Source of the DNA: Lysinibacillus sp. FSL W8-0992
GTDB taxonomy: Bacteria > Bacillota > Bacilli > Bacillales_A > Planococcaceae
Length of the DNA stretch: 64,000 nt
Direction of reading: 5' to 3'
Assembly: GCF_038008685.1 (NCBI RefSeq)
Contig: NZ_JBBOZQ010000001.1
Location: 1,240,001 to 1,304,000, forward strand
Part shown: positions 8,777 to 18,169 of the stretch, one piece after another
Position numbering within the stretch: position 1 is the stretch's first letter
How the letters are laid out: each line of letters opens with the position of its first letter
Position numbers and translations under genes: made by a program
The notes under the pieces: model-generated
The model's input: only the letters and a program-made list of their open reading frames with translations
What the model was told of the DNA's origin: nothing
Databases searched by the model: none

Positions 8777-9538
8777 ATGGAATTAGTTGCACAGGAAATG
8801 GAAGTTAATTTCGGCAAAAAGGAAATTGTTAAAAATATATCTATACAAGTTAAAAAGCAACAATTTGTGGGCTTAATCGGACCAAACGGATGCGGAAAAT
8901 CAACTTTATTAAAAAGTATATATAAAAGCCTTGTTCCGCAGAAGGGAATGGTATTTTTAGATAATCTAGATGTTTTAAAAAGCTCAGAGAAAAAGATTTC
9001 AAAGCACTTAGGTGTAGTTGGTCAGTTCAATGAAATGCACTTTGATTTAACGGTTCAGCAAATGGTGCTGTTAGGCAGAACACCACATAAAAAAATGCTA
9101 GAGTCTGACACACAACAGGATTTTGATATTGTAGAGGAAGCGTTAATGCGAACGAACTTACTAGATTATAAAAATCGTAGTTTTCTATCATTGTCTGGTG
9201 GTGAAAAACAACGTGTGATTTTAGCAAGAACAATTGCGCAACAGCCTAAATTTATGATTTTAGATGAACCGACAAATCATTTAGATATTCGCTATCAAAT
9301 TGAAATTTTATCTTGTGTAAAGGATTTAAACATTGGTGTACTAGCAGCGCTCCATGATTTAGAGATGGCAGCACAGTACTGCGATTATCTTTATGCGGTA
9401 AAGGATGGGGAAATTTATGCACATGGTACCCCAGAAGAAGTACTAATACCAGATACAATTGAAGCTTTATATCAAATAAAATGCCAAACATTTATTAATC
9501 CTGTGACGAAGGGATTAGGATTTGCATATGGTCTTTAG
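8777..9538 (+). CDS. FecE/BtuD-type ABC transporter ATPase
   Basis: 253 residues. Walker A GPNGCGKST (near residue 35), signature LSGGEKQR, Walker B FMILDEPTNHLD and the switch His in ALHDL are all intact. It powers the permease encoded 4 nt upstream. It is strikingly similar to the ATPase at 32699-33481, sharing for example the GRTPHKK segment and RSF-SLSGGEK, so the two are recent paralogues serving different importers. Confidence 0.92.
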   Translation: MELVAQEMEVNFGKKEIVKNISIQVKKQQFVGLIGPNGCGKSTLLKSIYKSLVPQKGMVFLDNLDVLKSSEKKISKHLGVVGQFNEMHFDLTVQQMVLLGRTPHKKMLESDTQQDFDIVEEALMRTNLLDYKNRSFLSLSGGEKQRVILARTIAQQPKFMILDEPTNHLDIRYQIEILSCVKDLNIGVLAALHDLEMAAQYCDYLYAVKDGEIYAHGTPEEVLIPDTIEALYQIKCQTFINPVTKGLGFAYGL

Positions 9539-9548
9539 GAGGATCACA

Positions 9549-10559
9549 ATGAAGAATAAACTATTATTAGGAATTGGTTTAGCAGCTATATTAATGTTAA
9601 CAGCTTGTGGTAACACTACAAAAAATACAACTGAGGAATCCGAAGCAACAGAGCATTATCCACTGACAATTACAAACTATTCAAAGGCAGAGGGTGGTTC
9701 TACTTGGGAAAAGAAAGATCAAGTATTCGATAAGGCACCTGAAAGAATAATGGCCAACACGCGACCAGCGGCAGAATTATTATTGCATTTAGGCTTAGGT
9801 GATAAAATTGTTGGTGTTGGTGCAAACTTCGGAGCAGTTGATAAAGCTGTAGAAAATGAGTATTCAAAGTTAAATATTTTAAGTGATGAGTACGTAGGAA
9901 AAGAAGTTACATTAGGTACTAATCCAGATTTAGTTTTTGGTCGAGGTGGCTTATTTGATAATGCTGAATGGGGAGTAGGTACAGTTGATTCACTTAATGA
10001 ATTAGGTGTCAAAACATATGTATTAGAATCATCAGTGACAGGTGGTACGTATGATTCAATTTATAATGATATTGAAAACATCGGTGAAATCTTTAATGTT
10101 CAAGACAAAGCAGCGAGCTTTATTAAAGAATTAAAAGATAGACAACAAGACATTTCTTCAAAATTAGAAAGCATTAAAGACGAAAAAACGTTTGCTTATT
10201 TGCATACGAACGATCCAAAAGAGCTTTTTGTTTATCCAGCACACGATGAAACGTTTTTTAACGATGCATTCAAAATGGTGAAATTAGATAATATTTTCAA
10301 GGATGAGACAGGTGATGTTAGCATTGAAACGTTAATTGCCGCAGATCCAGATGTTTTAATTATTCCAAACTGGGATGGTTCTGATCTAACAAAAGTAAGG
10401 GAAGAAATTTATGCGAATCCGAAACTATCTAGTATGAAAGCTATAAAAAATAAGCAGATGTATATTGTAGATTACAATTATATGTTCGGATATGGTTACA
10501 ACACGATAGATGGAATGGAAGCCCTAGCAAAAGAAATGTACCCAGATTTGTTTAAATAA
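9549..10559 (+). CDS. Iron-type ABC substrate-binding lipoprotein
   Basis: 336 residues from ATG 9549, preceded by TAGGAGG. A signal peptide ends in the lipobox LTAC with Cys20, so it is a membrane-anchored lipoprotein. The fold is the BtuF/FepB class III binding protein: PERIMANTRPAAELLLHLGL and ADPDVLIIPNW motifs. It would capture the cargo and deliver it to the FecCD permease. The frame continues upstream to 9522, inside the ATPase gene, but the lipobox and the ribosome binding site fix the start. Cargo (siderophore, haem or other) is not decided by sequence. Confidence 0.9.
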   Translation: MKNKLLLGIGLAAILMLTACGNTTKNTTEESEATEHYPLTITNYSKAEGGSTWEKKDQVFDKAPERIMANTRPAAELLLHLGLGDKIVGVGANFGAVDKAVENEYSKLNILSDEYVGKEVTLGTNPDLVFGRGGLFDNAEWGVGTVDSLNELGVKTYVLESSVTGGTYDSIYNDIENIGEIFNVQDKAASFIKELKDRQQDISSKLESIKDEKTFAYLHTNDPKELFVYPAHDETFFNDAFKMVKLDNIFKDETGDVSIETLIAADPDVLIIPNWDGSDLTKVREEIYANPKLSSMKAIKNKQMYIVDYNYMFGYGYNTIDGMEALAKEMYPDLFK

Positions 10560-10592
10560 TGGAGATAGTTTTTTGAAAGGGAAACGTTGATT

Positions 10593-11192
10593 GAGTGCCT
10601 GACATTTAGCTTGCATAGGACGACTCCTAAATGGGAAAAATCCACTACTCTTTCCGCGGGCACGACGTAAGCCGCAACCCTCGCTGACGCGCGGCTTGTT
10701 GCGTCTTACAACTCGTGCTGTGCCCGCAGGAGTCTACGTAGATTTTTCCTTAGCGTTTCAAAAAATGCAAGGAAATTGTTTGAGTGCCTGGCACCGCGCA
10801 TCCGTACCTAGTACAGTATCGACTTTTAAATCGGAAAAATCCACTACGCTTTCCGCGGGCACGACGTAAGCCGCAACCCTCGCTGACGCGCGGCTTGTTG
10901 CGTCTTACAACTCGTGCTGTGCCCGCAGGAGTCTAGGTGGATTTTTCCTTAGCGTTTCAAAAAATGCAAGGAAATTGTTTGAGTGCCTGGCACCGCGCAT
11001 CCGTACCTAGTACAGTATCGACTCCTAATGGGAAAAATCCACTACGCTTTCCGCGGGCACGATGTAAGCCACAACCCTCGCTGACGCGCGGCTTGTTGCG
11101 TCTTACAACTCGTGCTGTGCCCGCAGGAGTCTAGGTGGATTTTTCCTTAGCGTTTCAAAAAAATGCAAGGAAATTGTTTGAGTGCCTGGCAC
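10593..11192 (+). repeat. Array of three 198-bp tandem units: long palindrome plus GAGTGCCTGGCAC tag
   Basis: Three long palindromes (10636-10747, 10835-10946, 11033-11144) alternate with four copies of a short tag (GAGTGCCTGACAT at 10593; GAGTGCCTGGCAC at 10782, 10981 and 11180). Units repeat every 198-199 bp with almost no change, including the linker GCATCCGTACCTAGTACAGT. Each palindrome starts AAAAATCCACTA and ends in the matching arm, and its arms pair over most of ~110 nt (CGCGGGCACG against CGTGC-GCCCGCAG, GTAAG against CTTAC). The array lies between convergent genes. Confidence 0.9.
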
Positions 11193-11216
11193 CTCATCTA
11201 TCTTCATAAAAAAGAC

Positions 11217-11244
11217 AAAAGGCATCAAGTTTTTGATGCCTTTT
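11217..11244 (-). terminator. Terminator of the NRPS-PPTase operon
   Basis: AAAAGGCATCAA/TTGATGCCTTTT, a 12-bp stem with 4-nt loop. On the minus strand it is followed by GTCTTTTTTTA, so it ends the 15083-11263 operon; on the plus strand the tail is poor. Confidence 0.85.
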
Positions 11245-11262
11245 GCCATACGCTGAGCAAAG

Positions 11263-11916
11263 TTATAGAAGCTGATGTCTATTCAAAAAGGTTAAATTTA
11301 TATGTGATGTGCGATCCCAGCAGATGGATACAGGGTGTCGTTCATCAAGATAAATAAGCTGTGTAGAAATGTTTTGAATTTCATCCGTCGTATCGATTAA
11401 GTGTGGTGATGGCTGTGGACATAAGGCAGTTTTAAAGAGAGCTTCCTTTAATGTCCACAGTTCATAAAATTTTTTTAATCGTAGCGGTTCTACAATTTCG
11501 TCAATGCTAGTTATTTCATTCTCTGTCATGGCATAGTGCATAACATCTTTCGTAACAGGCTTAATTTCCTCCACATCAATACCGACATGACCATTTTCCG
11601 TTACTGCTATGACAAGCCAATCTCCTGAATGGGAAAGATTAAAATCACCTCTCCAACCAACATCTCCTACAACATAAGGCCGACCATATTCGTTTCGAAC
11701 AATCTGTACCTCTTGTGTAGCAGTCAATTGCTGAATTGCCCATCTGGAAATAATGCTTCCTAATAAGGCTCGTTGTCGGTCCTGCCACTGTTGGTATTGC
11801 AATATCCTGATTTGCTCATCAGGAGGCAGTTGCGCATAATACTTCGCCCATTCAAATGCTGTGAATTGTGGTCCAATGGGGAGTGCAAATACTTGTACGC
11901 CATTGAAACTTAACAT
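11263..11916 (-). CDS. Sfp-type 4'-phosphopantetheinyl transferase
   Basis: 217 residues, the usual Sfp length. It carries the two signature motifs, VGIDVEEIKPV (Mg2+ binding Asp/Glu) and FYELWTLKEALFK. It transfers the phosphopantetheine arm of CoA to a Ser of a carrier protein. Its ATG at 11916 shares one base with the TAA stop of the upstream NRPS-like gene (TAATG), so the two are translationally coupled; the obvious client is the carrier domain of that enzyme. It may also serve other carrier proteins. Confidence 0.92.
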   Translation of the reverse strand: MLSFNGVQVFALPIGPQFTAFEWAKYYAQLPPDEQIRILQYQQWQDRQRALLGSIISRWAIQQLTATQEVQIVRNEYGRPYVVGDVGWRGDFNLSHSGDWLVIAVTENGHVGIDVEEIKPVTKDVMHYAMTENEITSIDEIVEPLRLKKFYELWTLKEALFKTALCPQPSPHLIDTTDEIQNISTQLIYLDERHPVSICWDRTSHINLTFLNRHQLL

Positions 11917-14900
11917 TATCGAACTGCAACGGGTTTAGGTTCAGGGAAATAACCTAATTCGATACCATACGTAATCATCGTGCGGATAAAGGCTGAATTT
12001 GGTTCTGCACATACAATACCCGAGTTAACTAAAAAATCCTGTGTTTTTTCACTATTAAATATAAATGGCGAATCACTTGCGCCATCACCTTCAAGTTGTG
12101 CAATAGCTAATGATAAATATTCTTGTAATGCTTTAGGATGCTCCGAATTTAAAAGCCAATCTTCATATTCATTTGCCGAAACTATATCTAACTCATATCC
12201 CATGTCCTTTATTGCTTCAATAAAATCAAGATAGGCTAGGGGTACAGGGTTACATAGGTGGAAAATGTGCCCATTGGATTTTGGTTGGCGGGCTAATGCT
12301 ATAAGTGCTTGGCTCGCATAATTGATTGGCGTAAAATCAACATGCCAATTAGCTGTCGGTGTTTTTCCTAAATGAAGCATCGATTTGATCATTCGGTAAA
12401 ACGCATTATCATCTATATTGCGCTGGAATTTTCCTGTTTGGGAATGACATGTTAAATTGCCAACACGATAAATGGAAACCGGAATTTTATCGCTCACGGC
12501 ATTTCTAACAAGATTTTCAGCCTCTAACTTACTTTGGGTATAAACATTTGTAAGTGAAACATCGTAATCAAATTCACCAAGTGCTTGCTTTTCTCCCCAT
12601 TGTGTAGCCGCAAGTTCTTCAGGAATGCCAATTGTTGAAACATAGTGGAAATGCACACCTGCTTTACTTTTAGCAAGCTCGAGCAAGTATCTAGTCCCTT
12701 CAACATTGACATCATTAAAATGAGTGGCAGCCCCGAAATGTCTTACATCTGCACCACAATGAATAATTGCATCAATTTCCTTAGCAAGTGTACCGTAATC
12801 TTTATTTGATAAATTAAGTTTGTCTTTACTTAAATCACCTTGTATGACAGTCACTCGATTATGTAGCATTGCCACAATGTCTTCACCGAAATAAAATGCC
12901 ATGCTATCTTTAAGTTTTTCATTAAGTGTTGTGTGTGCGCTTTGTCTAATTAAGCAGTAAATATGTGTATTTGTATTAATTAAAAGCTCATTTAAAATAT
13001 GACTTCCTAAATAGCCTGTTGCACCGGTTAACAGCACAGCATTCATAGCTAAAGGTGTTGGTGTTTGCGCAACGGAAAGACGGCTTGGTTCCATCAAATC
13101 TTTACGAACAAAATCAATTTGTTGTTGTTGTGTATCATTAGTTTCTGGTTGGTAGTTACAAACATAATGATCTAGTTCGGCAATCGTTTGATATTGGAAA
13201 AAGTCTTGTATTTTTAAAAACGGAATATGCTTTTTCACTTGTACTAAAATTTCCAGTACTTTTAATGAATGCCCACCGATATGAAAGAAATTATCATGAA
13301 TACCTACACGTTCAATACCGAGTACATGTTGCCAAGCTGTCGCTAGTAGCTTCTGTATTGGGTTCTCGGGTGCATCATAATGACTTGGTAGAGGTGCTGT
13401 TACCTCAATGGCCGCTAATTGCTTTCGATCGATTTTGCCAGTAGGGGACAAGGGCATTTTCTGCACTTCAATTAATCGTTCAGGTACCATATAATCTGGT
13501 AAATGACCTGCTAAATACTGTCTAATTGCTGTTTGTTCTTCCTTACTACCGCCAATTAAAGTGTAATAGGCAAACAAGCTATTATTTCCATCGTCCATTT
13601 TCTTAGCAAGTATAACGCCCTCTTGAATGCTAGGGTGATTACTTAATACCGTTTCAATTTCCCCTAGCTCAATTCGGAACCCTCTCACTTTAATTTGAGA
13701 ATCTTTGCGTCCTACAAATTCAATTACACCGCTCGGTAATAAACGAACTAAATCACCTGTTCGATACATTAATCTTCCAGGTTCAATTGATAATATATGT
13801 GGGACAAACGCTTCGGCAGTTTTTTCTGGTTGATTTAAATAGCCAGCAGCTAGACCAGCACCAGCTATGTAAAGTTCCCCTGCTTCATTGACAGGGCAAA
13901 GCTGACCATCCTTATTGATAATATACATTTCGTAATTGGCGATAGGCTTACCAATAGGAATGCTTGATTGATGATCAATTACAGTATCCTTCACTTTATG
14001 GTAGGAGGACAACACTGTACATTCTGTTGGCCCATATACATTAATAATTTCAGTTGTTGTTCCGAATTTTTCTTGCCACTTTTGTATAACGGCAGGCATA
14101 AGTGCTTCTCCACCTACAGATAAATATTTTAGAGACGATAATTTATCTTGGTGTTCTATTGAGAGATGAGTAGCTAGCTGCGTAAAGAATGCATTAGGAA
14201 TTGTGGCTGTTGTCACTTTTTCACGCTCAATCATTTCAGCAAATGCCTCTATTGATACGCGTTCAATACTTGTGAGCATATGTAATCGAGCGCCAGAGAA
14301 AAAAGCAGTAAATGTTTCAGTGACGGATGGATCAAAACTATAGGAGATAAATTGCGAAAAGACATCATATTTACTTGCTTGGTAGATTCTTTGATTGTCA
14401 GTAATTAAGTTGATCACAGATTCATGCTTAAGCATTACGCCTTTTGGCTTGCCTGTCGAGCCGGATGTATAAATAATATAGGCTAAATCAGCAGGGCTGA
14501 GATCGATATGGATATTGTTTATTGAAAATGTGATTTCCATTCGATTAAGTGTAAACACTTTACGAGTTTGGGCATCGTTATGTAGTAAATCATTAAGTAA
14601 TTGAGTATGTTCTTCTTTTATTAATATAAATAACGCACCTGTATCGTTTAACAAGTACTGACAACGCTCTTTAGGATAGCTAGGATCAATCGGTACATAT
14701 ATACCACCTGCTTTTAGAACACCAAGTAAACTAATAATAGTTTCTTGACTACGTTCCATAACAATCGCCACTTTTTCACCTTTTTGCAAACCGTTGTCTC
14801 GGAGCATATGAGCGATTTGATTGGAGCGTTCATTGAGCTGACGATAGGTCATTGAGCCACCATTAAATGATAATGCAATTCTATCAGCAAACTGTTCTAC

Positions 14901-15083
14901 AGCTTGATAAAATACTTCAGGTATTGTTTGATCTTTCGCATAAAAGGCTTTTGTTTGATTTAAAGCTTGATAAACTACTTTATCTGCTTCAGTTAACAAT
15001 TGCGTACAATGAGCTGGTAGGGTTTGTTGCTCATTATAGTTCGTTTGATAATCTGCTGTAAGTAAATTAAGTTCTTTATTCAA
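11916..15083 (-). CDS. Single-module NRPS-like enzyme: adenylation, carrier, thioester reductase
   Basis: 1055 residues. After ~45 residues resembling a post-condensation linker comes an adenylation domain (~45-560) with A3 IIYTSGSTGKPKG, A5 NVYGPTE, A7 YRTGDL, A8 VRGFRIELGEIE and A10 PTGKIDRKQL. The carrier domain has the phosphopantetheine Ser near 603 (IGGHSL). A short-chain-dehydrogenase-type reductase follows (~685-1050) with GATGYLG near 687 and the catalytic Tyr/Lys of YTQSK near 851. This architecture activates an acid or amino acid and releases it reductively as an aldehyde (as in Lys2 and carboxylic acid reductases). No condensation domain is present. By eye the pocket reads about D-P-T-T-S-G-V-V-L, uncertain. 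TTG start, AGGAG 9 nt upstream. Confidence 0.88.
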   Translation of the reverse strand: MNKELNLLTADYQTNYNEQQTLPAHCTQLLTEADKVVYQALNQTKAFYAKDQTIPEVFYQAVEQFADRIALSFNGGSMTYRQLNERSNQIAHMLRDNGLQKGEKVAIVMERSQETIISLLGVLKAGGIYVPIDPSYPKERCQYLLNDTGALFILIKEEHTQLLNDLLHNDAQTRKVFTLNRMEITFSINNIHIDLSPADLAYIIYTSGSTGKPKGVMLKHESVINLITDNQRIYQASKYDVFSQFISYSFDPSVTETFTAFFSGARLHMLTSIERVSIEAFAEMIEREKVTTATIPNAFFTQLATHLSIEHQDKLSSLKYLSVGGEALMPAVIQKWQEKFGTTTEIINVYGPTECTVLSSYHKVKDTVIDHQSSIPIGKPIANYEMYIINKDGQLCPVNEAGELYIAGAGLAAGYLNQPEKTAEAFVPHILSIEPGRLMYRTGDLVRLLPSGVIEFVGRKDSQIKVRGFRIELGEIETVLSNHPSIQEGVILAKKMDDGNNSLFAYYTLIGGSKEEQTAIRQYLAGHLPDYMVPERLIEVQKMPLSPTGKIDRKQLAAIEVTAPLPSHYDAPENPIQKLLATAWQHVLGIERVGIHDNFFHIGGHSLKVLEILVQVKKHIPFLKIQDFFQYQTIAELDHYVCNYQPETNDTQQQQIDFVRKDLMEPSRLSVAQTPTPLAMNAVLLTGATGYLGSHILNELLINTNTHIYCLIRQSAHTTLNEKLKDSMAFYFGEDIVAMLHNRVTVIQGDLSKDKLNLSNKDYGTLAKEIDAIIHCGADVRHFGAATHFNDVNVEGTRYLLELAKSKAGVHFHYVSTIGIPEELAATQWGEKQALGEFDYDVSLTNVYTQSKLEAENLVRNAVSDKIPVSIYRVGNLTCHSQTGKFQRNIDDNAFYRMIKSMLHLGKTPTANWHVDFTPINYASQALIALARQPKSNGHIFHLCNPVPLAYLDFIEAIKDMGYELDIVSANEYEDWLLNSEHPKALQEYLSLAIAQLEGDGASDSPFIFNSEKTQDFLVNSGIVCAEPNSAFIRTMITYGIELGYFPEPKPVAVR

Positions 15084-15178
15084 TCATCACAACTCCTATT
15101 TTTGAAAGTAGAGGGGCAGTGCCCAATTAGTGCAACTAGAAGTAAATATTATTGCTAGGAAATGACATGAATAAATGG

Positions 15179-15204
15179 CTCGCCGATGCTGTAGCATCGA
15201 CGAG
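15179..15204. terminator. Hairpin between chemoreceptor and NRPS-like gene
   Basis: CTCGCCGATGC/GCATCGACGAG inverted repeat with a short loop, just past the 3' end of the minus-strand chemoreceptor. It has no T-run, so it is either a weak terminator or an RNA-stabilising hairpin in the NRPS-PPTase leader. Confidence 0.4.
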
Positions 15205-15235
15205 ATTAATAAAGCTATAAGGTTTTTTTAGTACA

Positions 15236-16984
15236 TCATTTCACAATAAAAGTCTTTACAACAGTTAATAATTCATCTGATAAATCTGTTAATACTTGTG
15301 CTTCTTCTGAAACTCTTTGCACCGTGTTGAGCTGAGTAGCAGATGTTTCGGCTACTGTGCTTGTATTGTTTCTAGAATTTTCAGAGAATTGCTCCATATC
15401 TTGAACAGCTGATGTAACCTCTTCCATACCAGCTGCCATTTCCTCAATAGTAGCCGATAATTCTTGAATCTGACCAGTAACATGATGTATTGAAGTTAAA
15501 ATTTGGCCAAATGATTTTTCGGAATCATTGATCATTATTAAGCCATTGTCCACTTCCTCTACCGCATGTATCATGACATTTACTGATTCATTAGTATCGT
15601 GTTGAATACGCGAGATTAGCGTAGAAATTTCTCTTGCTGATGCCTCTGATTGCTCTGCCAACTTGCGCACCTCGTCAGCGACTACAGCAAAACCACTTCC
15701 TGCTTCACCTGCACGAGCAGCCTCTATCGCCGCATTTAATGCAAGTAAATTTGTTTGGGAAGCGATACCTGTAATAATACCAACGATCTCTTGGATTTTA
15801 TTTGAGTGTTCACCTAGCATTTTGACAGATGATGCCGATTGATTTACAGCTTTACTAATTGCATTCATTTGAGCGACAGATTTGTTCGTTGAATCGTTAC
15901 CTTTTTCCGCTTCCTCAGATGCAAGAATAGAGGATTCAGAAATCTGATTAGATGTCATGGCAATACGTTGAATACCAATGCTCATTTCCTCAATCGTAAC
16001 TGAACTTTCTTTTGCCTTTTGAACTTGTAAATCCGCAACACTTGCTATTTCTTGCATCGATGAAGCTACACTATTATAAGAATCCGTTGCTTCCTGCATA
16101 TTACTTGATAAAACTTGTGCAGTATTTGAAACACGTGAAGAAACATTTGTTGCGCTTTGAATGACTGTTTGTAAACTTCCAATCATTACATTAAAATTAT
16201 TTGTTAGCACGCCAATTTCATCATTTGATTGAACAGGTAAAGGTTCTAGCTCCAAGTTACCTTCAGCAACTTTTTTAGATTGTAAGGATAGCTGTTGGAT
16301 AGGCGTTAGTTTCTTTTTTAATAGTGAGTAAACGACGATGGAAGACCCAATAAGGAATAAAACAGTAATTAACAGAACCCACATTGCTTCCGAAAGTGCT
16401 TTAGCAGTTACCATCGATACATCATAGTCAATGGCATACGCAGCTAACATTGAACCATCGTCATCTAATATCGGAGTAAGCCCTGTTTTATAGCTTCCAA
16501 ACTCATCTTTATAGATCTCTGTAGCAGTTGCCTCTTTTGTTTCAAAAACTTCTTTTATTCTTGCAAGGAAATCTGGAGAGAGACCCATGGCGATCATATC
16601 TTGGTTATATTCTGCCCCAACTTCAAGAACACTTGAGGATAAAACCGGTGCATTAATATTTTCACCATCTACTGTAATAAGAAAGAGATTGGTAATAATA
16701 TCTGATTTATCATTGATGGCATCCATTTCTTCTGTTAAACGAACGACATCATTATTATTAGCATTTGGTTGTTGCAGTGCAGATTTCAATGCTTTTTGAT
16801 CTATTGTCTTTGATAAAATCATGCCTTTATCATAGAGGGATTCATCCATATCTTTTAAGTTACTGTTTTTCACTATATAATAGGAAAATCCCATAGTAAC
16901 TAATCCAAATAGCAATAAAATACCAACCATTGTGAAAGTTAATTTCTTGCTAATTGACATTTGCTGCTTCTTACTTTTCTTCAT
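15236..16984 (-). CDS. Transmembrane methyl-accepting chemotaxis protein
   Basis: 582 residues from ATG 16984, supported by AGGAGG just upstream; the frame extends to 17074 but that part is not protein-like. TM1 (~15-40), an extracytoplasmic single-Cache-like domain (~40-190), TM2 (~195-220), HAMP, then a long signalling coiled coil with the MCP hairpin tip ([20 protein letters not shown]). It signals to CheA/CheW and the flagellar motor. Ligand unknown. No chemotaxis genes are adjacent. Confidence 0.9.
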   Translation of the reverse strand: MKKSKKQQMSISKKLTFTMVGILLLFGLVTMGFSYYIVKNSNLKDMDESLYDKGMILSKTIDQKALKSALQQPNANNNDVVRLTEEMDAINDKSDIITNLFLITVDGENINAPVLSSSVLEVGAEYNQDMIAMGLSPDFLARIKEVFETKEATATEIYKDEFGSYKTGLTPILDDDGSMLAAYAIDYDVSMVTAKALSEAMWVLLITVLFLIGSSIVVYSLLKKKLTPIQQLSLQSKKVAEGNLELEPLPVQSNDEIGVLTNNFNVMIGSLQTVIQSATNVSSRVSNTAQVLSSNMQEATDSYNSVASSMQEIASVADLQVQKAKESSVTIEEMSIGIQRIAMTSNQISESSILASEEAEKGNDSTNKSVAQMNAISKAVNQSASSVKMLGEHSNKIQEIVGIITGIASQTNLLALNAAIEAARAGEAGSGFAVVADEVRKLAEQSEASAREISTLISRIQHDTNESVNVMIHAVEEVDNGLIMINDSEKSFGQILTSIHHVTGQIQELSATIEEMAAGMEEVTSAVQDMEQFSENSRNNTSTVAETSATQLNTVQRVSEEAQVLTDLSDELLTVVKTFIVK

Positions 16985-17074
16985 ACTCTTCCTCCTAAAA
17001 TTGTAAAAAACATATTTCAAGTGAAAAAGGGACGGCCGATAATGAGAAAGCCAAATGTAATGGGAATAGTACAA

Positions 17075-17440
17075 TGTTACAATTGACCGTCATGATAATT
17101 TCATATATAGAAGTACATTCCTATACTTTTTATCATTATTTCATTGTTAGTAAAATAATCCATTCATCCCCTAACCATAAACAACTATACTGCCAAAAAA
17201 TACGATTCACAACCCAAAAATCCTACTATTTCAACTGTGAAATTTCGAGGTGCGAATTAAAAATATAGTGTTTTTATAACAGGGATTAACGGGGTTCTGG
17301 CATATTATTAATAGAAAATACACTAATAATAGTATAATTTGTTTCTAGTAACCAACTTTTAAAATTACTAAATGTTATTATAGACAAATATTATTACAAT
17401 TGTTTGAAAAAAGTTGTGTATACTTTGTGTAAAAGAAAAT
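17075..17440. other. Intergenic region upstream of the chemoreceptor
   Basis: AT-rich 366-bp gap between the divergent upstream end of the chemoreceptor gene and the terminator of the proline-rich gene. I see no gene, tRNA or repeat in it. Confidence 0.4.
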
Positions 17441-17486
17441 AAAAAAAGGTTTTCCACTCGTTCATAACTGAACTTATGGAAAGCCT
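17441..17486 (-). terminator. Terminator of the proline-rich protein gene
   Basis: AAGGCTTTCCA/TGGAAAACCTT on the minus strand with a ~19-nt loop and a run of seven T. Confidence 0.8.
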
Positions 17487-17492
17487 TTTTTA

Positions 17493-18038
17493 TTATCTCG
17501 GGTTACCAAAGATGCCAGGTAAAATGTTGGGAAGGCCTGGAGGTAGTATGGGTGGGAGACCAGGTAATTGACCACCAGGGTATTGTCCACCAGGGTATGG
17601 CATAGGCGGGAACGGTTGTGGGTATGGACGTGGTGGATATGGTTGAGGTGGATATGGTTGAGGTGGATATGGTTGTGGCGGATAAGGACGTGGTGGATAT
17701 GGCTGTGGTGGGTACGGTTGAGGTGGATATGGTTGCGGATATGGTGGAGGGTATGGAGGTGGATACGGTGGTGGATATGAGCCACCACCAGGAGGGTAAC
17801 CTGTCCCTGCTGCTGTAATTTGGCTAACATCAACTGTTATGACTTGACCAGAATCTAATTGAATTTCGGCTGTTCTTCCGTCTTTTCCAAATGTTCGAAT
17901 CAATGTGCCTGAATATGTGCCAGTAGGGAGCGTAACCCATATTTTCATACCGGGTCGGAACTGTTGATTAAAATCTTCGGGAGCTAATCTAGGATTGACC
18001 AATGAAACACACCTTTCTTCATTTTTCTTCTCTAACAT
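17493..18038 (-). CDS. Pro/Tyr-rich repeat protein with small N-terminal domain
   Basis: Up to 181 residues. The N-terminal part (VNPRLAPEDF to VDVSQITAA, ~60 residues) is a compact all-beta-looking segment with a GTYSGTLIRTFG strand pair, similar in feel to small SH3/KOW-like folds. The remainder is a low-complexity stretch of YPPQP-type repeats ending in PGLPNILPGIFGNPR. No signal peptide, so it may be a spore-coat or cytoplasmic-surface protein; that is a guess from composition. The start is uncertain: ATG 18038 lacks a good site, while TTG at 18002 follows GAAAGGTG by 7 nt. It has its own terminator and no obvious operon partner. Confidence 0.75.
   Translation of the reverse strand: MLEKKNEERCVSLVNPRLAPEDFNQQFRPGMKIWVTLPTGTYSGTLIRTFGKDGRTAEIQLDSGQVITVDVSQITAAGTGYPPGGGSYPPPYPPPYPPPYPQPYPPQPYPPQPYPPRPYPPQPYPPQPYPPQPYPPRPYPQPFPPMPYPGGQYPGGQLPGLPPILPPGLPNILPGIFGNPR
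17590..17800 (-). repeat. 15-bp coding repeats (YPPQP units)
   Basis: In-frame tandem repeats of about 15 bp (GGTGGATATGGTTGA-like on the plus strand), encoding five-residue YPPQP/YPPRP units. Frame-preserving length change by slippage is likely. The G/T-rich complement also gives false open frames on the plus strand. Confidence 0.85.
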
Positions 18039-18169
18039 ATGTCCCGTAATGTATTTGTCATAGGCAAATGGCTCAATATAAAAACAAGTATAGGATATTA
18101 AATTTAAAATTGTTATAAAATATAACGATATTCATTATAATAAGAAGAAAAGACTTAAAGGGTGTTTCG

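Noticed and set aside
10937-11134. Short open frames inside the palindromes (also 27890-28120, 33540-33878, 54690-54971)
   Set aside because: They arise from the GC-rich arms, lack ribosome sites and recur only because the repeats recur.
10593-11192. Possible CRISPR array (regular repeats at fixed spacing)
   Set aside because: The 198-bp period, the identical 'spacers' and the long palindromes do not fit CRISPR, and no cas gene is present.
17568-17818. Plus-strand Trp- or Val/Asp-rich frames opposite the proline-rich gene
   Set aside because: They are shadows of the 15-bp coding repeats; the minus-strand protein has a plausible domain, start and terminator.
18039-18169. A sigma-A promoter for the ATPase/TOPRIM pair (TTGTTA ... 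TATAAT)
   Set aside because: The spacer would be 20 nt in a strongly AT-rich context, so the match is not better than chance.
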